DNA of 64,000 nt from Methylococcaceae bacterium (lineage in GTDB: Bacteria > Pseudomonadota > Gammaproteobacteria > Methylococcales > Methylococcaceae): NCBI GenBank assembly GCA_004299145.1, contig SCQD01000044.1, forward strand, positions 1 through 64,000, in the 5' to 3' direction. Under the pieces are notes generated by a model. It saw only the letters and a program-made list of their open reading frames with translations, was not told the DNA's origin and searched no databases. The translations under genes and the position numbers were made by a program. The number at the start of each line of letters is the position of its first letter. Position 1 is the stretch's first letter. Shown piece by piece: positions 27,330 to 39,151 of the stretch.

Positions 27330-28430
27330 ATGAGATTAACTGTTTCTCGCGCGATTTTGCTTGGCCTATTGCAAAAAGTTATAGGCGTGGTTGAGAGCAA
27401 GCAAACTTTGGCCATACTATCTAATGTTTTGTTTCGTTGTGGTGGTGGACGATTATCTCTCACTGCTACAGACCTTGAGATGGAGTTGATTGCTGAAGTT
27501 GATTTTTCTGCTTGTCTCGACAATTTGACTTTTACCGTTCCTGCTCGAACTTTGCTTGATATGTGTCAGTCTTTGGCTGAGGACAGCACCGTTGATTTGC
27601 TGCTGGAAGGTGAGAAACTGCGCATATCGTCCGGTAAAGCTCGTTTTAATTTAACGACTTTGCCCGCCGAAAATTTTCCCGGCTTTGATACGCAGCCCAT
27701 TGATGACTGTTTCGCTATCAGTGGCCCGAAGTTGCGCCGTGTTTTGGAGAAAACCAAATTTGCCATGGCTCTGCAGGATGTGCGTTTTTATCTGAATGGA
27801 TTACTCCTTGAGGTAGAACAGGACGTGCTTCGCGCCGTTACTTCGGATGGACACCGACTTGCTTATAGCGAGCAAAAATTGGATATACCAGTTTCAACCC
27901 AATACCAAGTGATTATTCCCCGAAAAGGTGTGGCTGAACTGTATCGCTTGCTCGGTGGTTGGGAAGATAATGTAGAGATCAGTCTGGGTAGCAATAATTT
28001 ACGCGCTTTGATTGGCGACACCCTGTTTTCGGTCAAATTGCTGGATTCTAAATATCCCGACTATCGCCGCGTGATTCCTAGTGATTTGGGCCTTACTTTT
28101 TTTATAAACAAGCTTACTTTAAAGCATGCTTTGTCTCGCGTTATTGTCGTTTGCCCCGAAAAGTTCAGGGCTGTTCGTTTTGATTGTCAGGCTGATGCCT
28201 TGACGTTGAGCGCGTCCGGTCCTGATCACGAGGATGCCAGCGATGTGGTTGATGCGCACATCGGCAAGGATTTTCAGACCGCTTATAACGGCAGTTATGT
28301 TCTCGATGCTTTGAATCATTGCGATAGCGATATGATCAAGTTTTGCGTTTCGGATAGTAGCACCGCTTGCGTGATCGAATCTGATGACGATTCAAATTGT
28401 CGTTTTGTTGTGATGCCTTTACGTTTATAA
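27330..28430 (+). CDS. dnaN: DNA polymerase III sliding clamp (beta subunit)
   Basis: A 366-residue clamp with the standard three-domain fold. It starts MRLTVSRAILLGLLQKVIGV and ends SNCRFVVMPLRL, with the C-terminal VMPLRL block typical of DnaN. It is 22 bases downstream of dnaA and directly followed by recF. Confidence 0.98.
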   Translation: MRLTVSRAILLGLLQKVIGVVESKQTLAILSNVLFRCGGGRLSLTATDLEMELIAEVDFSACLDNLTFTVPARTLLDMCQSLAEDSTVDLLLEGEKLRISSGKARFNLTTLPAENFPGFDTQPIDDCFAISGPKLRRVLEKTKFAMALQDVRFYLNGLLLEVEQDVLRAVTSDGHRLAYSEQKLDIPVSTQYQVIIPRKGVAELYRLLGGWEDNVEISLGSNNLRALIGDTLFSVKLLDSKYPDYRRVIPSDLGLTFFINKLTLKHALSRVIVVCPEKFRAVRFDCQADALTLSASGPDHEDASDVVDAHIGKDFQTAYNGSYVLDALNHCDSDMIKFCVSDSSTACVIESDDDSNCRFVVMPLRL

Positions 28431-28455
28431 ATTGCTGTATTTTTATGCCTGTATT

Positions 28456-29574
28456 ATGGCATTGGCTCGATTAACGATTTCTTCGGTACGTAATGTTCGT
28501 CATGCTGACTTGAGCCTTAGTCCCGGATTGAATTTATTGTTTGGGGCTAATGGCAGTGGTAAAAGTTCCGTGCTTGAAGCAGTGCATTTTTTGAGTCACG
28601 GCAAATCGTTTCGCGCTGGAAACCCTCGCCAATTAATCAGTCATGGGGATAAGGAATTTGCTGTTGTAGCTGGTTTGTATAGCGATGATTTGCATGCTGG
28701 TGCTACTCATCAAATTGGCGTTAGCTTATCTGGCGGTTCGCGGAATCGTCGCATAAATGGACGAAATTGTACTCGTCAATCCGAAATTGCCGCATTGTTC
28801 CCCGTATCGATTTTGCAACCCTCTGCTCAAATATTACTTGAGTCTTCCCCGGATTTACGCAGGCGTTTTTTGGATTGGGGCTCTTTTCAATTATGGGGTT
28901 CTGATTTTTTGTCTACTTGGAAGCGTTTTTCCATGTGCCTTGAACGACGTAGTGTTTTGCTGCGATCTGCAGATACTTCTATGTTAAAGGTATGGGAAAG
29001 CGAGCTTTGCCGTTATGGCGTTGCTTTAGCCAACGCTCGTAGTTCTTATTTATCCAGATTGATGCCTTATTTGCTCGAATCTGCCGGCATTTTACTGGCC
29101 GGCTCGGGTACCTTGATGCTTCATTTTGATCACGGCTGGTCTGTAGACTTAGATTTTCAGGATGCACTTGCTACTAGTCGCGAGAAAGACCGTCGCTTGG
29201 GGTATACCTCGATTGGTCCTCATCGTTGTGATTTTCGTCTGCTGGTAGATGATGTTCCCGTACGACAATATTTGTCACGTGGTCAACTTAAACTCGCTGT
29301 AGCTACTTTGAAAATCGCTCAAGCCCGACTGGCTCAAGAGGTTTGTGGTGTTGGTAATGTTTGTTTGCTGGTAGATGACTTATTTGCCGAATTGGATTTA
29401 GAGAATCGCGGTATTTTTTTAAATTATTTACAAGAACTAGGTCTACAGGTGCTGGTGACTGGTACTGGTGCAGAACAGTTTGACTGTTTAAGCTCCTATG
29501 CGGATACGGCCATGTTCCACGTGAAACATGGTGCGATCACCCCGGCTGAAAATATACAATTCAAAAAAAGGTAG
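28456..29574 (+). CDS. recF: DNA replication and repair protein RecF
   Basis: A 372-residue SMC-like ATPase for gap repair. Walker A (LLFGANGSGKSSVLEAVHFL), the signature LSRGQLKLAVATLKIAQ and Walker B (VCLLVDDLFAELD) are present. The ATG at 28456 gives MALARLTISSVRNVRHADL, the standard N-terminus; the frame extends upstream only to a TTG beside the dnaN stop. Codons near the 3' end contain a parS-like palindrome. Plus-strand composition is strongly T/G-biased (28861-28920 hand count: T 29, G 17, A 7, C 7). Confidence 0.96.
   Translation: MALARLTISSVRNVRHADLSLSPGLNLLFGANGSGKSSVLEAVHFLSHGKSFRAGNPRQLISHGDKEFAVVAGLYSDDLHAGATHQIGVSLSGGSRNRRINGRNCTRQSEIAALFPVSILQPSAQILLESSPDLRRRFLDWGSFQLWGSDFLSTWKRFSMCLERRSVLLRSADTSMLKVWESELCRYGVALANARSSYLSRLMPYLLESAGILLAGSGTLMLHFDHGWSVDLDFQDALATSREKDRRLGYTSIGPHRCDFRLLVDDVPVRQYLSRGQLKLAVATLKIAQARLAQEVCGVGNVCLLVDDLFAELDLENRGIFLNYLQELGLQVLVTGTGAEQFDCLSSYADTAMFHVKHGAITPAENIQFKKR
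29513..29528. promoter_or_regulatory. parS-like ParB-binding site inside recF
   Basis: TGTTCCACGTGAAACA differs by one base from the consensus TGTTTCACGTGAAACA. It lies within the last ~20 codons of recF, coding MFHVKHG. The window encodes ParA and ParB about 18 kb away, so a functional site is expected near here. Confidence 0.85.
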
Positions 29575-29580
29575 CAGTGA

Positions 29581-31992
<2,412 letters not shown>

Positions 31993-32775
31993 ATGATCAA
32001 CCATCCTTCAATCGACCCGGTCGCTTTTAGCATAGGCCCGGTACACATTCATTGGTACGGACTGATGTATGTGCTGGGAATCAGCGGCGCCTGGTTAATG
32101 GCGAGAAATCGGGTCAAAACACAACACCCCGAATGGTCGACGGAAATAGTAGATGACATCATATTTTATGCGGCACTGGGGGTGGTGTTGGGAGGGCGCA
32201 TTGGATATATGCTGTTTTATAACTTCTCGGTGTTGCTGGAAGACCCATTCGCACTATTCAAAGTATGGCAGGGCGGAATGTCATATCACGGAGGAATGCT
32301 GGGGGTATTCGTCGCGCTTTGGTTATTAGGACGTAGTGCGCGCATCAGCTTTTTTTCGCTGACTGATTTTATTGCGCCCATGGTGCCGATCGGGTTATTT
32401 GCCGGACGCATCGGTAATTTTATCAATGGGGAATTGTGGGGCAGACCCACGGATCTGCCCTGGGGTATGGTTTTTACGGGAGCCGGGCCAGAGCCGCGTC
32501 ATCCATCTCAGCTCTATGAAGCAGCTCTGGAGGGGGTACTGTTATTTGCAGTACTGTTGCTTTTTACGCGCCGCCCTCAACCGCTAATGGCAGTGAGCGG
32601 CTTGTATTTGCTGGGCTATGGCCTGAGCCGGTTTACCATAGAGTGGGTTAGAGAGCCGGATCGTCACATGGGATTTCTGGCATTCGACTGGTTGACGATG
32701 GGGCAATTGCTGACATTGCCCATGGTGCTGCTGGGGTTGGGCGTCATGGTCTATGCCTACCGACGGCAGGAATAA
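31993..32775 (+). CDS. lgt: Prolipoprotein diacylglyceryl transferase
   Basis: A 260-residue inner-membrane enzyme that adds diacylglycerol to the lipobox cysteine of prolipoproteins. Hallmarks are HWYGLMYVLG, GGRIGYMLFY, YHGGMLGV and the Lgt signature GRIGNFINGELWGRPTD, then HPSQLYEA. The ATG directly abuts the gyrB stop. The glycine-zipper lipoprotein in this window is a potential substrate. Confidence 0.97.
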   Translation: MINHPSIDPVAFSIGPVHIHWYGLMYVLGISGAWLMARNRVKTQHPEWSTEIVDDIIFYAALGVVLGGRIGYMLFYNFSVLLEDPFALFKVWQGGMSYHGGMLGVFVALWLLGRSARISFFSLTDFIAPMVPIGLFAGRIGNFINGELWGRPTDLPWGMVFTGAGPEPRHPSQLYEAALEGVLLFAVLLLFTRRPQPLMAVSGLYLLGYGLSRFTIEWVREPDRHMGFLAFDWLTMGQLLTLPMVLLGLGVMVYAYRRQE

Positions 32776-32778
32776 ACC

Positions 32779-33573
32779 ATGCAGCAATATCTGGCCTTGC
32801 TGCGCAAAGTGAAAGAGCAGGGAGTGCACAAGACGGATCGTACCGGAGTCGGCACGTTAAGCCTATTTGGTGAACAAATGCGCTTTGATTTGGCGCAAGG
32901 CTTTCCATTATTGACCAGCAAAAAATTACATTTGCGTTCCATCATCCATGAATTGCTGTGGTTTATCCGTGGCGATACCAACCTGCGCTACTTGCACGAA
33001 AATCAGGTAAGCATTTGGGATGAATGGGCAAAGGCAGATGGAGAGTTAGGACCAATATATGGATATCAATGGCGTTCCTGGCCCAGTGCGGATGGACGCC
33101 ACATCGACCAATTACGCATGGTTATGGAGCAGATTCGCAGCAATCCTGACTCGCGGCGACTGATTGTCAGTGCCTGGAACGTCGGCGAAATCGAGCGGAT
33201 GGCCTTGCCGCCCTGTCACGTATTGTTTCAATTTTATGTCGCGGAAGGCAGACTCAGCTGCCAGCTATACCAGCGCAGTGCGGACATATTTCTAGGAGTT
33301 CCGTTTAATATCGCGTCATATGCGCTGTTGACCCTGATGATGGCACAAGTGACGGGACTGCAAGCGGGAGAGTTCATTCATACCCTGGGTGACGTGCACT
33401 TATACTCGAACCATCAGGAACAGGCCGATATCCAACTGCAGCGGGAAACTTATCCATTGCCGCATATGCATATCAATTCAGCGATAACTGATTTATTTGC
33501 CTTTAAATTTGACGATTTTACGCTGGAAGGATACCAGGCACACCCACACATTGCCGCCCCGGTAGCGGTATAG
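32779..33573 (+). CDS. thyA: Thymidylate synthase
   Basis: A 264-residue enzyme that converts dUMP to dTMP with methylene-tetrahydrofolate. The catalytic Cys146 lies in [12 protein letters not shown], and the dUMP-contact block is [20 protein letters not shown]. The length is identical to E. coli ThyA. It is followed by folA, which regenerates tetrahydrofolate for this reaction, 3 bases later. Confidence 0.98.
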   Translation: MQQYLALLRKVKEQGVHKTDRTGVGTLSLFGEQMRFDLAQGFPLLTSKKLHLRSIIHELLWFIRGDTNLRYLHENQVSIWDEWAKADGELGPIYGYQWRSWPSADGRHIDQLRMVMEQIRSNPDSRRLIVSAWNVGEIERMALPPCHVLFQFYVAEGRLSCQLYQRSADIFLGVPFNIASYALLTLMMAQVTGLQAGEFIHTLGDVHLYSNHQEQADIQLQRETYPLPHMHINSAITDLFAFKFDDFTLEGYQAHPHIAAPVAV

Positions 33574-33576
33574 GTC

Positions 33577-34065
33577 ATGCACATTTCGCTGGTAGTAGCC
33601 ATGTCGCGTAACAGGGTGATAGGCATCAATAATCAAATTCCCTGGCACATACCTGAAGAACTTAAACACTTTCGCGCGCTGACGTGGGGGAAGTCCATCG
33701 TAATGGGTAGGTCGACACACGAATCCATTGGACGAGCGCTGCCGGGTCGACACAACATTGTGCTGACGCGGAATTCAAGCTATCTCGCGGCAGGATGCAC
33801 GGTTGTGGAAAGCCTGGATGCGGCTTGGCAAGAGGCGGGGGCCAAGGAAGTCATGGTGATCGGTGGAGCAGAAGTCTATGCTCAGACCTTGCCGTTAGCG
33901 GAATGTATCTACCTGACCCTGGTCGATATCGACTGCGAAGGAGATGTGTTTTTCCCAGCATACGATGAAACGCAGTGGGAAGAAACAAGCAGCGAATGGC
34001 GTGAAGCAGATAGCGGCAACGCATACCGCTACTGCTATAAAATTTTGCAGCGCAAGATGCATTAG
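33577..34065 (+). CDS. folA: Dihydrofolate reductase
   Basis: A 162-residue enzyme that reduces dihydrofolate with NADPH. It starts MHISLVVAMSRNRVIGINNQ, followed by IPWHIPEELKHFRALTWGK (the active-site acidic residue being Glu in PEELK) and VIGGAEVYAQTLP for NADPH. It is coupled to thyA and converges with ddl; the 16-base gap holds no clear terminator. Confidence 0.97.
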   Translation: MHISLVVAMSRNRVIGINNQIPWHIPEELKHFRALTWGKSIVMGRSTHESIGRALPGRHNIVLTRNSSYLAAGCTVVESLDAAWQEAGAKEVMVIGGAEVYAQTLPLAECIYLTLVDIDCEGDVFFPAYDETQWEETSSEWREADSGNAYRYCYKILQRKMH

Positions 34066-34081
34066 CACCTTGCACTATAAA

Positions 34082-35257
34082 TTATTGTTTGCTCCCACCA
34101 CTTTTGCTGGTGAGTGCAAGAATGTTGGTAGGATTGCTGCGCATCAGCCGGGATTTTTCCCGTTGCCGTTTCAGAGCCAGTTCTACTAATTTTTTAATTA
34201 AAGCCGCAAAAGTAATCCCGGAAGGCTGCCAAAGATAAAAGGACATGGAGCCGGGAATTGCGTTGATTTCATTCACATAGACCTGACGTGCGGTACGATC
34301 GACGAGAAAATCGATGCGTGCAACGCCACAGGCGCCAACAGCCAAAAAGGTTTGGCGCGCAAGATTTTGAATAGTACGGCTAAGGTCCTCGTCGATTTCG
34401 GCAGGGATTTTACGCAAAGCCGATTGCATGCCTTTGGCCCCGCTGCTTTTGGACTGATATTTATCGGCGAACGAAAGAAAATCGGCAGAACGTAAGGGTT
34501 CCTCGCAAACCGAGGCGGAAGTTTCGTCGCCATCACCCATAACTGCACAATTAATCTCAAGCAGATTGGGTACTAATTTTTCAACGATGATACGATCAGC
34601 GAATGACGCCGCCAGATCGATAGCATCATCGATATCGTTTTCGGACTGCACGACAGTGACGCCTATACTGGAACCCAGATTGGCGGGTTTGACGATGGCC
34701 GGGAAACCGATGCGTAGCTGAACGTCATCTTTAAATGCATCGGACTGGCTGAACCAGGCCTTATTGGACATCCATAGATAGTCCACCATGGGTAGACCAT
34801 ATTGGCGGCAGATTTCCTTGAAGCGAATTTTATCCATGCCGAGCGCTGAAGCGGTTACGTCACAGCCCACATAAGGAATGCCATACATTTCGAGCATCCC
34901 CTGCAAACAGCCATCCTCGCCGAAGGTGCCGTGGGTTACCGGGAAGGCAACGTCGATACTGTCGATGAGGTTGCGGCGAAACGGCGAAGCAGGGTAACGC
35001 TGCAATAAAAGTTGCTCATTATGGCCTATGGGAACAACGCGCGTGCAGTGGCGCATCACCGAATCCAGGTTCCGGTAATTATCTATTTCCAACAAATCGG
35101 CACCGCTAAACCAGTGGCCTTCCTTGGAGATATAGACAGGCACAACGCGAAAGAAAGTTGAATCGACGGCGTTTATTACTTGCAACGCCGACAAAATCGA
35201 AATTTCGTGTTCGACGGAGCGGCCACCAAAAAGTACACCCAGGCTGATTTTCATCAT
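34082..35257 (-). CDS. D-alanine--D-alanine ligase family protein (ATP-grasp)
   Basis: A 391-residue ATP-grasp ligase. GVLFGGRSVEHEISILSA, HGTFGEDGCLQGMLEMYGI, KPANLGSSIGV and the metal-site end ARIDFLVDR...NEINAIPGS are all Ddl hallmarks. The omega-loop region reads FADKYQSKSSG, keeping the Lys-Tyr pair of D-Ala-D-Ala ligases. Nothing resembling the VanA (D-Ala-D-Lac) loop is visible. It is last in a three-gene operon with a MurF-like ligase 5 bases upstream, well away from any ftsZ/mur cluster. It is therefore probably a second, specialised Ddl. An extra C-terminal tail of about 30 basic and polar residues is unusual. Confidence 0.88.
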   Translation of the reverse strand: MMKISLGVLFGGRSVEHEISILSALQVINAVDSTFFRVVPVYISKEGHWFSGADLLEIDNYRNLDSVMRHCTRVVPIGHNEQLLLQRYPASPFRRNLIDSIDVAFPVTHGTFGEDGCLQGMLEMYGIPYVGCDVTASALGMDKIRFKEICRQYGLPMVDYLWMSNKAWFSQSDAFKDDVQLRIGFPAIVKPANLGSSIGVTVVQSENDIDDAIDLAASFADRIIVEKLVPNLLEINCAVMGDGDETSASVCEEPLRSADFLSFADKYQSKSSGAKGMQSALRKIPAEIDEDLSRTIQNLARQTFLAVGACGVARIDFLVDRTARQVYVNEINAIPGSMSFYLWQPSGITFAALIKKLVELALKRQREKSRLMRSNPTNILALTSKSGGSKQ

Positions 35258-35262
35258 ATTGG

Positions 35263-36864
35263 TTAAACTTCGTTATAGGTATCAGGTAAATCATTTTCAT
35301 AAAGGACCACGTCACCCGGGGATATGCGTCCATCCAAATGCGATTGCGCACTTTTCAAATCGGCTGCGATATAAACCTGATCGGCAGGAAAGCCGGCTTC
35401 CGTCAGGCCCACCAAAATGGGCTCAGCACGCTTAGGCCCAACGAGGATAATGTAATCACAGACACCGGCAGCCTGAGCACCGAATGCTTTATTCAAGGCA
35501 AACTCCCGCTCGCCCAGCTCGACCATCCCAGGCGTCAGCAGAAATTTACGGTTGCCGTCAAAAGTAGCCAATACGTCCAAGGCATATTTGGCGCCAAGCG
35601 GATTGGAACTGAAAGCATCGTCCAAAATAGTTATGCCGGTAGTAGTTCGCTTGATTTCCAACCGATGCGGCGCGCAGGGCAGCGCCGCGACGGCAGGCGC
35701 CAAAACGGATGCAGGAATGCCGAGTTCATGACTGACTGCAATGGCGGCAAGGATGTTATAGACATTATGTTTGCCCAGCAGGCGGGCATGAAACCGGTAA
35801 TTGATGTTCTGGGGCATGAGCACGGTGAATTCGGTGCCCTTAGCGCTATAAACGATATCGGTTGCGCGATAATCCGCATCCAAAGTATCAATGCCATAGC
35901 TGATGTAGCGTGGGCCAATCGGCTTGGCGGATTGATGCAGCATGACGTCATCCAGATTGAAAAAAGCCATGCCATTGCTGGCAAGACCGGTAAAAAGCTC
36001 AAGTTTGGTGGCGGTAACGGCATCGATACTGCCAAAAGTTTCCAGGTGCTGTTCACCGATGGCTGTAATAATCCCGATTTTAGGAGCCACCAAATCACAA
36101 AGCTCTTTGATATCTCCAGGTTGCCGGGCTCCCATCTCAACGATAAAAAGCTCGTGAACGGGGCGCAGCATAGTGCGGATGACACGGACCACACCCATGG
36201 TCGTGTTATAGCTGAGGGGGGTCGCCAAGGAATTAAACCGGGTAGACAACAATTGATTAAGAACCAGTTTGGTAGAGGTTTTACCATAACTACCCGTAAT
36301 GCCGATGACCGGCAAATCCACGTGTTTGGCAAGAATCAGCTTGGCATCGTAGTAATAAAAACGGCTGATAGTCCATTCCAAGGGCAAGACCAAGGCATTG
36401 CTCAGCAATAAAAGTACAGGCGAAAAGCACCCCAACACAACTAAAGCAAACAGCAGATAAAAGCCGGCAGGTAGCGAGAATGCAAAACAAGCCGGCAAAA
36501 ATTCATGGGATAAAACGGCGCTAAATCCAAATAAAGCCGCATGGGCGCAAAGTAAGCGGATGACGCGCGGGGTAAAGGCCAGCTTCAACTTTGCAGGTGG
36601 GCGAGAATAAGTGGCAAACAGTGTGGGATAGAGCACACACCAAGCAGCCAGGGCGGCAATAGGCTTAAAGACAAACAGAGCCAAAGGCAAAAAACCCAAA
36701 ACCTGGCGCAAGTGCAAAAAACGCCGAAAGTCTTGACTCAACCAACGAACATAGCGCAAAGACCGGTAACTGTTTTGCTGAAGCATATGCACATCGTGCA
36801 AAACATCGGCATGAACGCCTAATGTGTAGTTGAAAACGGCGAGAATGATTTGATGTATGGGCAT
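35263..36864 (-). CDS. Membrane-anchored MurF-like Mur ligase
   Basis: A 533-residue protein. An N-terminal region of ~180 residues contains HMLQQNSYRSLRYVRWL and about four hydrophobic segments (near residues 55-85, 105-125, 130-160). A complete Mur-ligase module follows: ATP loop GITGSYGKTSTKLVLNQLL, central EMGARQPGDIKELCDLV and IGEQHLETFGS, and C-terminal ILDDAFSSNPLGAKYALDVL with GMVELGEREF. These match MurF, which joins D-Ala-D-Ala to UDP-MurNAc-tripeptide. Canonical MurF is soluble, ~450 residues and in the dcw cluster. This form is longer, membrane-bound and paired with its own Ddl. The substrate is inferred, not shown. Confidence 0.85.
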   Translation of the reverse strand: MPIHQIILAVFNYTLGVHADVLHDVHMLQQNSYRSLRYVRWLSQDFRRFLHLRQVLGFLPLALFVFKPIAALAAWCVLYPTLFATYSRPPAKLKLAFTPRVIRLLCAHAALFGFSAVLSHEFLPACFAFSLPAGFYLLFALVVLGCFSPVLLLLSNALVLPLEWTISRFYYYDAKLILAKHVDLPVIGITGSYGKTSTKLVLNQLLSTRFNSLATPLSYNTTMGVVRVIRTMLRPVHELFIVEMGARQPGDIKELCDLVAPKIGIITAIGEQHLETFGSIDAVTATKLELFTGLASNGMAFFNLDDVMLHQSAKPIGPRYISYGIDTLDADYRATDIVYSAKGTEFTVLMPQNINYRFHARLLGKHNVYNILAAIAVSHELGIPASVLAPAVAALPCAPHRLEIKRTTTGITILDDAFSSNPLGAKYALDVLATFDGNRKFLLTPGMVELGEREFALNKAFGAQAAGVCDYIILVGPKRAEPILVGLTEAGFPADQVYIAADLKSAQSHLDGRISPGDVVLYENDLPDTYNEV

Positions 36865-36867
36865 GAA

Positions 36868-37638
36868 TTAATGGCTAAGAAAATGATTCACGATAGTATA
36901 AAACTCCTGGGGTTTATCCAGGTAGCAATAATGGCCGGCATTTTTCAACACGACCAAGCCGGAGTCAGGAATACGCTTTTCCATGATTTTGGCTTGATAT
37001 AAAGGCGTGGTCTGGTCGCTATCGCCCCACATTAAAAGGGTAGGTACTTTGATTTGTGGCAAAAGAGGAGAAAGATCTTCGTTAACGACTTTAACCAGTA
37101 TTTGCCGCAATAATGGAGCGGCATTGCGGTAATCGCTGGAGCCAAATTGTTGCTGCAACCGCTCGAGCAAACGCGCTTGCAATTGAGCGGGCAAAATTCT
37201 CAAACAGAATTTTGCCGATTTATAACAGTAAACTTTACAGTAATAAATCAAAGATTTTTTGCTGGGTACGCCGGCACTGTTGACCAGAATCAACTTGCCT
37301 GCAATTCCCCTGGAGCCTAATACGATGGAAATGCGGCCACCGAAAGAATGGCCAATCAATACAGGGTGAGCGAGATTCAAAAACTTTAAAAAATGCTCGA
37401 CCAAATGACAGTAATCAAACAGCGACCATGCGCCAGGGGGAGCTGCACTGCTACCAAAACCCGGTAAGTCGAGGGAAATTACGCGAAACCCAGCGGACAG
37501 ATCACGTTCAAGCCGGCTAAAACTGGAAATTTCACTGCCCCATCCATGCAGCAAAACCACGGGCAAGCCATTCCCGACGTCGCGGTAATTTAATAAAACT
37601 CCATCAATAGTGGCCGATTTTTGAGGCATAGAAAACAA
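36868..37638 (-). CDS. Alpha/beta-fold hydrolase
   Basis: A 256-residue protein of the alpha/beta hydrolase fold. The oxyanion motif VVLLHGWGSEISS is followed by DLPGFGSS and nucleophile elbow GHSFGG with the catalytic Ser. LLMWGDSDQTTP carries the acidic residue and NAGHYCYLDKP carries the His. It is first in the operon, with the MurF-like gene starting 3 bases after it. No signal peptide is obvious, so it is probably cytoplasmic. An esterase or peptidase role on the ligases' product is only a guess. Confidence 0.85.
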   Translation of the reverse strand: MFSMPQKSATIDGVLLNYRDVGNGLPVVLLHGWGSEISSFSRLERDLSAGFRVISLDLPGFGSSAAPPGAWSLFDYCHLVEHFLKFLNLAHPVLIGHSFGGRISIVLGSRGIAGKLILVNSAGVPSKKSLIYYCKVYCYKSAKFCLRILPAQLQARLLERLQQQFGSSDYRNAAPLLRQILVKVVNEDLSPLLPQIKVPTLLMWGDSDQTTPLYQAKIMEKRIPDSGLVVLKNAGHYCYLDKPQEFYTIVNHFLSH

Positions 37639-37719
37639 ATAATGGTCGAAACAAAGGAAGATAATTGATTAATATATCAGCATAAAACCCATGAAACCAC
37701 ATCCGTTGTTTTACCGCCC

Positions 37720-38763
37720 ATGACTGATAAAACAGCAGCGTCCCGCCAGCCATACCGCCTATGCGTAGCGCCTATGCTGGATTGGACCGATAGACACTAC
37801 CGATACTTCGCCCGGCTGCTGAGCCGCCATACGCTGTTGTATAGCGAAATGATCACAGCCGCCGCATTGCGGCACGGCGATGCGTCACGATTATTGGCAT
37901 TCGATGAGCGGGAAAAACCCCTGGCATTGCAGCTAGGCGGCAGTGATCCCACGCTGATGGCGGATGCAGCGCGGCTCGGTGCTGCACAGGGTTATGACGA
38001 AATCAACCTCAACGTCGGCTGTCCGAGTCCTCGCGTCAGCCAGGGCCGCTTCGGCGCATGCTTAATGCTGGAGCCGGAGTTGGTGGCCGAATGCGTGGCC
38101 GCCATGCAAGCCGCCGTGGACGTGCCGGTAACGGTAAAAACCCGATTGGGCGTGGATCATCAGGATTCCTATGAATTTCTGTGCCGATTCGTGGCAACCG
38201 TGGCGCAAACCGGCTGCGGCAGATTCATCATCCATGCCCGCAAAGCTTGGCTGGAAGGACTGTCGCCCAAGCAAAACCGCGAAATTCCACCGTTGCGCTA
38301 CGAGTGGGTATACGCACTCAAGCAAGCCTTCCCACAACTGGACATCATACTCAACGGCGGCGTGCAAAACCTGGAACAAGCTGAAAGCCATTTGCGCCAA
38401 GTCGACGGCGTCATGATAGGTCGGGCCGCTTATCATGATCCCTACCTGCTGGCGCAAGCGGATGGGCGCATCTATGGCGATGAGCACCCCATACCGGAAC
38501 GCGCCGAAATCGTAGAGCGACTATTACCCTACATAGCAGAACAACAGGCGCAAGGCACAAGGTTGCATTCCATAACGCGCCACATGCTGGGACTGTTTCA
38601 CAACCAGGCGGGCGGGCGGATTTGGCGCCGGCATTTAAGCACGCACGGCGTCAGGGCAGGCGCCGACGGCAGGGTGTTGAAAGCAGCGCTGACGCTGGCA
38701 GCAAGTGTCAAAAATTTGTCGCAACCGCTTCCAGGGGAGTCCGGGCCGGAGTATACTATCTAG
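37720..38763 (+). CDS. dusA: tRNA-dihydrouridine(20/20a) synthase DusA
   Basis: A 347-residue FMN enzyme that reduces U20/U20a in tRNA. The start CVAPMLDWTDRHYRYFARLL is the DusA signature. NLNVGCPSPRVSQGRFGACLM holds the likely general-acid Cys114, and GGVQNLEQAESHLRQVDGVMIGRAAY is the FMN phosphate region. It diverges from the alpha/beta hydrolase across 81 bases. Its last codons contain the promoter of ssrA, which begins 8 bases after the stop. Confidence 0.96.
   Translation: MTDKTAASRQPYRLCVAPMLDWTDRHYRYFARLLSRHTLLYSEMITAAALRHGDASRLLAFDEREKPLALQLGGSDPTLMADAARLGAAQGYDEINLNVGCPSPRVSQGRFGACLMLEPELVAECVAAMQAAVDVPVTVKTRLGVDHQDSYEFLCRFVATVAQTGCGRFIIHARKAWLEGLSPKQNREIPPLRYEWVYALKQAFPQLDIILNGGVQNLEQAESHLRQVDGVMIGRAAYHDPYLLAQADGRIYGDEHPIPERAEIVERLLPYIAEQQAQGTRLHSITRHMLGLFHNQAGGRIWRRHLSTHGVRAGADGRVLKAALTLAASVKNLSQPLPGESGPEYTI
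38729..38757 (+). promoter_or_regulatory. Promoter of ssrA within the 3' end of dusA
   Basis: The -10 box TATACT (38752-38757) lies 17 bases after a weak -35 TTCCAG (38729-38734). Predicted initiation at about 38764-38766 gives a short leader before the mature tmRNA 5' end. Confidence 0.65.
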
Positions 38764-38770
38764 GCAATAA

Positions 38771-39125
38771 GGGGGCGACATGGCTTCGACGTGGATCGCA
38801 AAACCTTAGGTGCATGCCGAGGGGCAGAGAACCTCGTAAATCCAACTGCACATTTATAGTTGCCAACGACGACAACTACGCTCTGGCTGCTTAGTCGGCC
38901 AGCCTTCGTGAGAATGCCTGCTTATGGGCGTTCTTCTCGGGGGTAACCCAAACATAAGCTACGTGGTGAAGCCTGTCCGGGGCGGATCCGCTAAAACCTC
39001 ACGGAATCGCTGAATGCTCCCTGCCCGTCGGGCAGCCTTCAGTTAAATCAATAGGCTGGGATAAGCATGTAGATCCGAGGGCGGAGGATTTGCGGACGCG
39101 GGTTCAATTCCCGCCGCCTCCACCA
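38771..39125 (+). ncRNA. ssrA: Transfer-messenger RNA
   Basis: A one-piece tmRNA of about 355 nt. The 5' end GGGGGCGACATGGCTTCGAC pairs with the 3' CGCCTCC before discriminator A and an encoded CCA. The T arm (GGGTTCAATTCCCGCC region) is intact. The resume codon is GCC at 38862 and the tag is ANDDNYALAA followed by TAG at 38892-38894, the form typical of gammaproteobacteria such as Pseudomonas. It rescues stalled ribosomes with SmpB. Confidence 0.98.
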
Positions 39126-39151
39126 TTTAACGCATTAAAACAAACGAAAAG

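Noticed and set aside
34082-35257. VanA-type D-Ala-D-Lac ligase
   Set aside because: The omega-loop keeps a Lys-Tyr pair and no VanA-like loop is visible; no vanH or vanX neighbours exist.
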